Shown here in pieces: positions 1 through 5,443 of a stretch of 8,710 nt of DNA. The notes beneath the pieces are model-generated. The model had not been told where the DNA came from and ran no database searches. It saw nothing but the letters and a program-made list of their open reading frames with translations. The stretch is from Promethearchaeota archaeon (lineage in GTDB: Archaea; Asgardarchaeota; Lokiarchaeia; Sigynarchaeales; SOKP01). The DNA lies in assembly GCA_030620005.1 (NCBI GenBank), contig JAUXAJ010000223.1, positions 1 to 8,710 on the forward strand. Direction: 5' to 3'. The number at the start of each line of letters is the position of its first letter. Positions within the stretch are counted from its first letter, which is position 1. A program made the translations under genes and the position numbers.

Positions 1-2
1 AG

Positions 3-113
3 CCTTTTGAATCGGGAAATAACCTCCTTAAGAAAGAACGAGTGCTTGGGAGGTTAAACACGCAATTATCTGGAAAAGTAGAATGGTTTTTAGATAATGA
101 AGTAATAATATAA
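3..113 (+). CDS. C-terminal tail of an unrecognised protein (5' end outside window)
   Basis: An open frame runs from the left window edge to a TAA at 111-113 and gives 36 residues ending KVEWFLDNEVII. The peptide mixes charged and hydrophobic residues like a folded soluble protein (GNNLLKKERVLGRLNTQLSG), with no obvious transmembrane segment. I do not recognise the family. It runs toward the minus-strand genes on its right, so it is convergent with the LRR gene and, in the layout before any insertion, possibly with radA. No T-rich or hairpin terminator stands out after it. The frame could be a chance opening because only 111 nt are visible, but the composition looks coding and the two other plus frames close at 7-9 and about position 57. 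Confidence 0.55.
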   Translation, partial: PFESGNNLLKKERVLGRLNTQLSGKVEWFLDNEVII

Positions 114-181
114 ATATACAAAAAACTTAACATTTAATCGATATTTATCAAAAAGGCTGAAATTTTGCAATTTTCTAATAT

Positions 182-231
182 TAATCTATTATTCCATCTT
201 CAGTTATCGAGAAAACCGAATCTGCTTCTGG
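182..231 (-). pseudogene. Detached duplicate of the radA 3' end
   Basis: These 50 bp match 1637-1686, the 3' end of the intact radA, at 48 positions. Read on the minus strand they encode PEADSVFSITEDGIID followed by a stop (TAA here, TAG in radA), in the same orientation. The two differences (202 against 1657, 205 against 1660) fall at third codon positions and are silent (ACT/ACC Thr, ATA/ATC Ile). Beyond 231 the match stops abruptly and enters a more GC-rich stretch; a short GACGCTC is shared a little further on, perhaps by chance. The minus frame is open only back to a stop at 265-267, so no gene is expressed from it. It is either the remnant of a second radA copy or the far end of an insertion at the radA 3' end. 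Confidence 0.85.
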
Positions 232-336
232 GATCGTGAGCGTCTGCCGCGGGATCTCTCGAGACTAAAATTGGAAAAAAGAACGCGACTCTTCAAGGCT
301 CTAAACTTAAAAAGAAAACGATTCCATTAAAGCCAA

Positions 337-1131
337 TCATAAATAGGGGATTTCATGTCTTTGGTAGATACGGTTAGCACATGGATCTGATAATTTATTA
401 TCGCGAAGATCTAAAAAATTTAGACGGTAAAGACATTTTATTTTTTCCAATCCGCTTATACAAGCAATAAAATTATTTTTTAAACATAATTCCTCCAATT
501 TATGCAATTTATCAAGACCTTTAATCTCACTTATTTGGTTGTAAGAAATGTCTAGCTTTCTAAGATTTAAAAGACAATCAAACCCCTCAAGCTCTGAAAT
601 GGAATTGTGGTTAAGATACAAATACTTTAAACTTTGCAAATTATTCAAACCCTTTATCTTAGAAATTGAATTCTCTTTTAAAGATAGACTTTCCAGACCA
701 ATTAATTTGTCAAGACCAGAAATTAATGATAGGTTATTGGAATCCAATTTAAGAACCTTTAAATTGGTTAAATTTTCAAGCCCAGATATACGAGAAATCT
801 TGTTAAAGCTGAGATCAATTACCTCTAGATTTACCAGATTTTCAAGACCTGAAATCTCAGTTATTTCATTATCCCAGAGATATAGACGTCTAAGATCTTT
901 AAATGCATCTAAACCATATAGGCTTGAAAGTTTATTTCCTTTTATTTCTAATTGTGTTATAGTAGAAAATCCCGAGGAACTCTTGATTGCAGAAAAATTT
1001 TTAATTGGAGTACGACGAGGGATCCTTAACACATTAAAAATTTCTTCTATTATACTATCTTCTAAAAAAATGTTTCTACCCTCCTTGGAGATATGTAAAG
1101 GCTCTCCATTTAATGAAATACGATTTACCAT
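337..1131 (-). CDS. SDS22-like leucine-rich-repeat protein
   Basis: A 264-residue protein with a lead-in of about 60 residues, then eight or nine leucine-rich repeats of 22 residues from about residue 61 to 250 (pattern LxLxxNxIxxIxGLxxLxxL; for example LYLWDNEITEISGLENL at 83-99), and a short cap ending HEIPYL. The 22-residue period with a GL in each unit is the SDS22-type class, which forms a curved protein-binding surface; in eukaryotes SDS22 binds protein phosphatase 1. No signal peptide or membrane helix is visible, so it is probably cytosolic. The partner is unknown. Start: ATG at 1131 with a GAGG element (1145-1148) about 13 nt upstream and a TATA-like AATATAAA at 1179-1186. It stops with TGA. 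The 69 nt to the small membrane protein upstream allow co-transcription. It lies inside the 1.4 kb bracketed by the radA 3' repeats. The long opposite-strand frame over it is an artefact of repeat composition. Confidence 0.9.
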   Translation of the reverse strand: MVNRISLNGEPLHISKEGRNIFLEDSIIEEIFNVLRIPRRTPIKNFSAIKSSSGFSTITQLEIKGNKLSSLYGLDAFKDLRRLYLWDNEITEISGLENLVNLEVIDLSFNKISRISGLENLTNLKVLKLDSNNLSLISGLDKLIGLESLSLKENSISKIKGLNNLQSLKYLYLNHNSISELEGFDCLLNLRKLDISYNQISEIKGLDKLHKLEELCLKNNFIACISGLEKIKCLYRLNFLDLRDNKLSDPCANRIYQRHEIPYL

Positions 1132-1199
1132 TATGGCATTTATTCCTCTTTTGCTTTATATAATAATAAGAAAAAATAAATATAAACTTATAGTGTTTT

Positions 1200-1440
1200 T
1201 TAAATCCACCAAGGTCTAAACCACCATTTAGACGGATCACTTCCTTTAAAGACTCTGCCTAAGCTCATCGGAACGAATTTGTCCGCTTTTGACCAACCTT
1301 TTTTGTGTTCATATTTCATTACTCCCGTTATACCGGTTATGACTACTGAACAGATAAAAAGTAGACTTAAAAAAGCCGTAGTGCTGTTAGAAAAAGATCT
1401 AAGAGAACTTAAAATTTTTTTTTAGTTTACCTTTTTTCAT
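1200..1440 (-). pseudogene. Small Trp-rich single-span membrane protein, frame broken in an A9 run
   Basis: Reading minus from ATG at 1440 gives MKKGKLKKNFKFS and then a stop. If the run of nine A (minus strand, 1415-1423) had eight, the frame would continue to a TAA at 1200-1202 and give 79 residues: a basic start (MKKGKLKKILSSLRS), one hydrophobic helix at about 22-41 (AFLSLLFICSVVITGITGVM), a basic hydrophilic part (KYEHKKGWSKADKF) and a Trp-rich tail (DPSKWWFRPWWI). The start has a good AGGA element at 1446-1449, 5 nt away. The basic-helix-tail layout and Shine-Dalgarno site argue for a real gene. The break is a sequencing error in the homopolymer, a real mutation, or slippage that restores the frame. 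I do not recognise the family. Without a frameshift the downstream frame has no ATG before the helix ends (GVMKYEH). Confidence 0.65.
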
Positions 1441-1548
1441 TCTTATCCTTTTTTTATCGCGTTATTTTAGATTTCTATGTTTCATATTGTGAAGTTTTCG
1501 TGATAAATCCACAAACAGCCAAAGAAAATTAGAAATCTAGAAATTAAT

Positions 1549-1626
1549 ATGAATTCAGAATCAAACACAAATAGTAAAGATGATTCAGCCAAAATAACAA
1601 AGAAGTCTTATACTGGAGTACATTAG
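1549..1626 (+). CDS. Possible 25-residue ORF convergent with radA
   Basis: ATG at 1549 to TAG at 1624-1626 gives a polar peptide, MNSESNTNSKDDSAKITKKS followed by YTGVH. It is rich in Ser, Asn and Lys, as is the N-terminal tail of RadA, but shows no alignable match to it. There is no clear Shine-Dalgarno site, and the region upstream is AT-rich. Its stop codon lies in the left arm of a perfect hairpin whose right arm holds the radA stop codon. It may be a chance ORF, or the stub of a gene cut off where the radA end was rebuilt. Function unknown. Confidence 0.2.
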   Translation: MNSESNTNSKDDSAKITKKSYTGVH

Positions 1627-1640
1627 TTTCGTAAACTAAT
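1622..1640. terminator. Perfect 8-bp hairpin at the radA stop codon
   Basis: ATTAGTTT at 1622-1629 and AAACTAAT at 1633-1640 are exact inverted repeats with a 3-nt loop (CGT). The radA TAG (1636-1638, minus) is in the right arm, and the stop of the 25-codon plus-strand ORF (1624-1626) is in the left arm. The stem is AT-rich and weak and has no long T run after it, so a role in termination or transcript 3'-end formation is only inferred from its position. Confidence 0.35.
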
Positions 1641-2643
1641 CTATTATTCCATCTTCGGTGATCGAGAAAACCGAATCTGCTTCTGGTAAATTTGGAGCGT
1701 CAACAACTTTAGCAACTCTTTGCTCTCCTTTTCCTTTCCTCAAATATACCCTGATTGTAGCACCATGAGCAATAATGTTCCCTCCCGTGTGAGTAAGAGG
1801 ATTTCCATAAAACACATCTGGACGTGCTGATACTTGATTTGTAACCATTACCGCCATTTCATCGTAGATTTCCGTTAATCGTAATAAATCGTGAATGTGA
1901 GTGTTTAAAGTTTGTTGTCTTGTAGCAAGTGTTCCTCTACCAATATATTCGCTCCGAAAATGCGTGATAATCGAGTCAACTACAATTAATTTGATGTTTT
2001 TCTCTTCAATTATTTTTGGAGCATCATTAGTAAGTAGAATTTGATGATCGCTATTGTACGCCCTCCCAACTATTATTTTTGGTAAGATTTTTTTGTAGTC
2101 TAAATCCTTGCCTTCCGCCATTTGGATGATCCTATCCGGTCGAAATATCCCTTCCGTATCGATATACAACGCTCCACCTTCAAGCCCGCCTTGTTCGTAA
2201 GGTAATTGCACGTTTACACAAAGCTGATGTGCTATTTGCGTTTTTCCGGTTCTATATTCACCAAAAAATTCCGTAACGGCCCCAGTTTCGATACCACCTC
2301 CTAATAATTCGTCTAAGTTCTGACTCCCTGTAGTAATTTTTTTCAAGGTTTTACGTTTTTCCCACACTGCACTTGCAGATTTAAAACCCATTTTTTCTAA
2401 GCCTTGAGCCGCTTTAATTATTTTTATCGCAGTTTTCTCCCCTATCCCTGTATCTCCCCTTAACTTAGTTATTGGATAGAACGCAAGCGCTCTAATAGAT
2501 ACGATTCCAGCGTCCTTTAATTTTTTTAAAGTTGCGTCTCCAATTCCATCTAACTGCTTCAAATCATTTATTTTTTGTGGATTTGAATCGCTATTACTGC
2601 CATTTTCACCATTTTCGTTAGAATTAGACTTCTTTTTTGCCAC
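1636..2643 (-). CDS. radA: RadA recombinase (RecA/Rad51 family)
   Basis: An ATP-dependent strand-exchange protein that forms filaments on single-stranded DNA in homologous recombination. Order of parts in the 335 residues: a Ser/Asn/Gly-rich tail (1-25); a helix-hairpin-helix DNA-binding domain (about 29-80, LDGIGDATLKKLKDAGI and GDTGIGEKTA); a linker with the FxxA polymerisation motif (FKSA, 87-90); and the RecA core with Walker A GEYRTGKT (128-135), YIDTEGIFRPDRI (160-172), Walker B LIVVDS (219-224), the TNQV segment (268-271) and VVDAPNLPEAD (313-323) to the C-terminus. The length is about usual. Walker A has the RT pair of eukaryotic Rad51 (GEFRTGKT) rather than the GS of many archaeal RadAs. 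Start is GTG at 2643, supported by AGGTGA at 2654-2659 and a TATA-like box at 2684-2695. The last 16 codons are repeated at 182-231. Confidence 0.97.
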   Translation of the reverse strand: MAKKKSNSNENGENGSNSDSNPQKINDLKQLDGIGDATLKKLKDAGIVSIRALAFYPITKLRGDTGIGEKTAIKIIKAAQGLEKMGFKSASAVWEKRKTLKKITTGSQNLDELLGGGIETGAVTEFFGEYRTGKTQIAHQLCVNVQLPYEQGGLEGGALYIDTEGIFRPDRIIQMAEGKDLDYKKILPKIIVGRAYNSDHQILLTNDAPKIIEEKNIKLIVVDSIITHFRSEYIGRGTLATRQQTLNTHIHDLLRLTEIYDEMAVMVTNQVSARPDVFYGNPLTHTGGNIIAHGATIRVYLRKGKGEQRVAKVVDAPNLPEADSVFSITEDGIID

Positions 2644-2653
2644 TTATTTAATT

Positions 2654-2695
2654 TCACCTGTTAGAAAAGTAAAGATTATTCAATATTTAAATATA
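2654..2695 (-). promoter_or_regulatory. radA promoter and ribosome binding site
   Basis: On the minus strand a TATA-like TATATTTAAATA lies at 2684-2695, about 41-52 nt before the GTG start. AGGTGA (2654-2659), matching the archaeal 16S 3'-end consensus, lies 10 nt before the GTG. This ribosome binding site is what selects the GTG start. Transcription would begin near 2660-2665, giving a short leader. Confidence 0.55.
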
Positions 2696-2772
2696 TCGTG
2701 ATTGTATTTAACAATTTCAGTTAATAATTAATAAGTATATAATAGAAAAAAAAATAAATGGAATTTAGGTTT

Positions 2773-3453
2773 TTATCCTTCTCTTCCCGATCTAGTTATT
2801 ATCAAAAGGATAATAAAAAGAAACACTGAAAGAAGAAATGTTAAAACTCCCATCGCTGCTGGCAACCATATGAAACTCAAAAACAAGAACGGTATGATAA
2901 ACAAAGCAGTGACGATTATAATCCCTGGGAGGGGAATCTCTTCGCCCCTCACTTCCAAAATTAATGGAATAATGGAGAGTATTATCATTAACGTCGCAGT
3001 AACTCTGTATGCTAATAAAATGGTGCTATTGACCCACAATTCGATTGAAAAAGTATCTGTATAAACGTCAGGGATGTAAAACAACCATAGTTTTGCCGTA
3101 TTCGCTTGCATCTGCGGATTGAGTTGATCTGCGGGTAATATGGCTGTAATAATTAACTGAACAAAGATTCCAAGAATAAGAAACAAGATTACATCATCAA
3201 ATTCTTTATGCTTCGAAAAGATGAATAACAAGTCTCTTATTAGATATATGTCCCATAATGCAAACAATAAGACATATACTCCCAACGCGTCGAATCCTAA
3301 GTACCAGACGTAATTTGTTGGGATAACAGCTAAAATATACGCTATATATCCGTATTTTTCGTTCCGCTTAAAAATATCAAAGCAAAGGAAAACTCCGAAA
3401 ATTATGAAAAGGGTTATTAAAATAATAATTGAATTAATATCGAGGTCTGCCAT
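2773..3453 (-). CDS. Multi-pass membrane protein of unknown function
   Basis: 226 residues from ATG at 3453, ending at TAA 2773-2775. About six or seven hydrophobic segments are visible (counted from MADLD, roughly 8-26, 36-54, 55-76, 88-107, 141-166, 176-196 and 199-220), joined by short loops; one longer polar loop follows the fourth segment (PADQLNPQMQANTAK). There is no recognisable transporter or enzyme motif, and I do not know the family. A GTG at 3465 would add four residues, but the TATA-like AATATATAAAA at 3477-3487 puts the transcription start near 3456, downstream of that GTG, so the ATG is preferred with an almost leaderless message. It sits between radA and the mutase-like gene on the same strand with its own promoter, so no functional link to either is implied. 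It is probably in the cytoplasmic membrane. Confidence 0.85.
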   Translation of the reverse strand: MADLDINSIIILITLFIIFGVFLCFDIFKRNEKYGYIAYILAVIPTNYVWYLGFDALGVYVLLFALWDIYLIRDLLFIFSKHKEFDDVILFLILGIFVQLIITAILPADQLNPQMQANTAKLWLFYIPDVYTDTFSIELWVNSTILLAYRVTATLMIILSIIPLILEVRGEEIPLPGIIIVTALFIIPFLFLSFIWLPAAMGVLTFLLSVFLFIILLIITRSGREG

Positions 3454-3593
3454 ATTTTTTTTCACATTTTTTTTTTATTTTATATATTAAGTATATTAAT
3501 AATAAAATCAAACTTTTTAAAATTTATAAATTCCATTTGAATTTGAATCTGAAACGAAAAATTCTATTTCAATTATAATATCCATGTGGGACA

Positions 3594-4970
3594 TTAAATT
3601 TCTGAGATCAGTTTTTCAAAGTATTCTATTTCTTTTTTCGCTTCATTGATGTCCTCTGATTCTGCAGAAAGCAGTATGGCATTTCTGTAAAGAGCAGCTT
3701 TTATAACGATAGTGACATCGTTCTTAACTACCTTTAATTCATTTATAATATCGTGATAAAGAAAGCCTCGTTCTTCTACAACTTCTCTCAATCGATTATG
3801 AACGCTTTCTATTTGTTCTGGAGTAACTACGACCGTTTTATTGACTTTTTTGCCTTTAGGAAAACTCCTAACGAGTGAGCTAAGAAGATCGTCTTGAAGC
3901 GTCATGATCTCAAGAATTTTTAACAAGATAAAATTTCCATCGCTAAAAGGTGCATATTGCGGAAAATAAAACTTTAAAGTATCAGCAGCAGCAAAACATG
4001 CGCGTTCTTCTCTAATTCTTCTTGATATCTCTCCAGGGTCATTAACTACTTCTTTAATTTGGTATCCTGCCTCCTCAATAAATTGTTTTGCTACCGAAGA
4101 AATTGATGATGTTGTTATGATCGAATTACCTTTAGATTTTTGAATTCTTTTATCAAAATTAACAAAAAGCAAGAATAAGTCTTCAAAGCTTGTTTCTATC
4201 CCATTTTCATCTATAATTAGTATTCTTGAACCGTCGACATCAAAACAAACTCCAAGGTGACTATTTGAAGCTTTCACTATATCCGCCGTGTTCCTTATAG
4301 TATTGATATTTGGCACGGGATTAATAGTTCTTTGTCGATAATGCGTGTTTAAGGCTATTACTTCTACTCCTAACTGATTAACTATAAGCGGTGTAATTTT
4401 TCCTGTAGGTCCGTAAGAACAATCAACAACGATTTTCAATTTAGCTTTTTGAATTTTTTTTTTATCTACAAACTGTAACAGCGATTTAATGTAAAGATCT
4501 TGCGTTGCCGCTATTGAAGTAAATTGACCTATATCGTTTGGATCAACTCTCCTTATGCTATCCGGATATTTATTGTAAGAGTCGATAATTTTTCGTATAT
4601 CACTCGGAGAAAATTCTATCCCTCCAGCATTAACGAAACGAACGCCAACATCCTCCGAGTAAAGATGGCCTCCAGAAAAATAAACGCCTCCACTAGCGCC
4701 ATATCTTCTAATTGTGAATTGCAATAATGGATAAGTGCAATCCGAAAGATTTAATAAATTTACTCCCGTTGACATGACTCCTGAAGTATACGCTCTTTTC
4801 AACATTCTTGAATCGTTGTGGTAATCTCGCCCTATAACGAGTGACTCGTTTTTTTCGAAAGTACTTCCGTGTATTGAACCTAAAGTGCTTGAAATCTCGG
4901 GTGTAAAAACATAATTCGCTTTTCCGACTATTCGACCACTTTTCATTAGTTCCTTGAGGTTTTCCACCAT
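3594..4970 (-). CDS. Phosphohexomutase-fold protein with degenerate active site (probable pseudoenzyme)
   Basis: 458 residues with the four-domain layout of the phosphoglucomutase/phosphomannomutase family. The early VIGRDYHNDSRML (45-57) and the spacing of the four active-site loops are kept, but the loops are altered. The TASHNP serine loop reads as FSGGHLY (98-104), with the phospho-serine position Gly and the His kept. The DxDxDR metal loop reads DVDGSR (244-249), third Asp lost. The GGExSGH sugar loop reads AAADTLK (328-334). The RxSGTEP phosphate loop reads KAALYRN (424-430). Normal mutase chemistry is therefore unlikely. From memory of the family, the SGGVxxxxxxxxxxVxVRF pattern (93-112) resembles the inactive mutase half of nucleotidyltransferase-mutase fusion proteins; a matching nucleotidyltransferase is encoded at 6970-8121. 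A regulatory or scaffold role is inferred. Start: ATG at 4970, TATA-like box at 5003-5010, stop TAA. It diverges from the GH57 gene. Confidence 0.88.
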   Translation of the reverse strand: MVENLKELMKSGRIVGKANYVFTPEISSTLGSIHGSTFEKNESLVIGRDYHNDSRMLKRAYTSGVMSTGVNLLNLSDCTYPLLQFTIRRYGASGGVYFSGGHLYSEDVGVRFVNAGGIEFSPSDIRKIIDSYNKYPDSIRRVDPNDIGQFTSIAATQDLYIKSLLQFVDKKKIQKAKLKIVVDCSYGPTGKITPLIVNQLGVEVIALNTHYRQRTINPVPNINTIRNTADIVKASNSHLGVCFDVDGSRILIIDENGIETSFEDLFLLFVNFDKRIQKSKGNSIITTSSISSVAKQFIEEAGYQIKEVVNDPGEISRRIREERACFAAADTLKFYFPQYAPFSDGNFILLKILEIMTLQDDLLSSLVRSFPKGKKVNKTVVVTPEQIESVHNRLREVVEERGFLYHDIINELKVVKNDVTIVIKAALYRNAILLSAESEDINEAKKEIEYFEKLISEI

Positions 4971-5002
4971 TTAAATCATTTGTATTATTTCTTTCAAATG
5001 GA

Positions 5003-5010
5003 TTTATATA
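5003..5010 (-). promoter_or_regulatory. TATA-like box of the mutase-fold gene
   Basis: TATATAAA on the minus strand lies 33-40 nt before the ATG at 4970, which puts transcription start about ten nt before the start codon. No strong Shine-Dalgarno site is present in that short leader. Confidence 0.5.
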
Positions 5011-5050
5011 TTATCTTCTAAAATTAAGACTATTTATTTTTTACTATTAT

Positions 5051-5084
5051 AATTAGTTATTACTAATTCTTAAAAAGAATTAGT
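5051..5084. promoter_or_regulatory. Clustered AATTAGT/ACTAATT inverted repeats between divergent genes (candidate operator)
   Basis: The heptamer AATTAGT occurs at 5051-5057, its complement ACTAATT at 5062-5068, and AATTAGT again at 5078-5084. The right pair forms a perfect inverted repeat with 10-bp arms, ACTAATTCTT (5062-5071) and AAGAATTAGT (5075-5084), around a 3-nt centre. The cluster lies in the 235-bp divergent space between the mutase-fold gene and the GH57 gene, 40-75 nt upstream of the minus TATA-like box and about 90 nt upstream of the plus one. A dimeric regulator acting on both genes is a plausible reading; it could also be chance in AT-rich DNA. Confidence 0.4.
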
Positions 5085-5171
5085 CAATCTTTACATTAAT
5101 ATCTTTTAAAGTAAATAAAAACAATTTCTATAATTCTTTGCATGAACAACTTTTAAAGAGTATCACTTTTA

Positions 5172-5179
5172 TTTATATT
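5172..5179 (+). promoter_or_regulatory. TATA-like box of the GH57 gene
   Basis: TTTATATT lies 27-34 nt before the ATG at 5206, so transcription should begin within a few nt of the start codon and give a nearly leaderless message. Two copies of CTTTTAAAG (5103-5111 and 5150-5158) lie upstream and could be further TATA-like or regulatory elements. Confidence 0.45.
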
Positions 5180-5205
5180 ATATATATAATACGGAAATTT
5201 TAATC

Positions 5206-5329
5206 ATGACTGAAATATTAGGTTCATTTTCATTGGTATTACATTCTCATCTTCCATGGGTGCTTAATCACGGAGTATTTTAGTGAATCTCTCACTTAAT
5301 ACGGAATATGGCCCCACGGAACTAGCTGA
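5206..5329 (+). pseudogene. Interrupted 5' end of the GH57 gene (31-nt insertion and in-frame TGA)
   Basis: ATG at 5206 opens a GH57-like N-terminus, MTEILGSFSLVLHSHLPWV followed by LNHGV, with the conserved region I HSHLP. The frame then reads Phe and TAG at 5281. The family sequence resumes in another frame at TGG 5309-5311 as WPHGTS, then TGA at 5327-5329, then VNEAAAETYIPLLQELY into the long open frame. Taking out 31 nt (about 5278-5308) restores HGV-WPHGTS exactly; TGA sits where Trp is expected. There are thus two separate lesions: an insertion that shifts frame and a nonsense codon. TGA ends other genes here (LRR, nucleotidyltransferase), so it is a normal stop in this genome. Confidence 0.8.
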
Positions 5330-5443
5330 GTTAATGAAGCTGCAGCAGAAACATATATACCTCTATTACAAGAATTATACAAGCTTATTGACGATGGTTA
5401 TAGTCCTAAATTAACGATCGGACTCACTCCTGTTTTATGTGAG

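Noticed and set aside
548..1219. 223-codon plus-strand open frame opposite the LRR gene
   Set aside because: The minus frame has clear 22-residue LRR periodicity; the plus frame is a repetitive antisense shadow rich in Arg, Ser and Phe with no domain pattern.
1339..1425. 28-codon plus-strand ORF with a Lys-rich helix-like peptide
   Set aside because: It lies antisense to the small membrane protein, whose ribosome binding site, helix and Trp-rich tail are better evidence of coding.
1468..1539. 10-bp inverted repeat TAGATTTCTA / TAGAAATCTA, 52 bp apart
   Set aside because: AT-rich, widely spaced, and not placed at a recognisable promoter or gene end; it could easily be chance.
4524..4727. 67-codon plus-strand ORF
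   Set aside because: Fully inside the mutase-fold gene on the other strand, with no protein-like features.
5278..5308. Archaeal intron in the GH57 gene
   Set aside because: The segment is 31 nt, I see no convincing bulge-helix-bulge at its ends, and a TGA 16 nt downstream would still stop translation after splicing.
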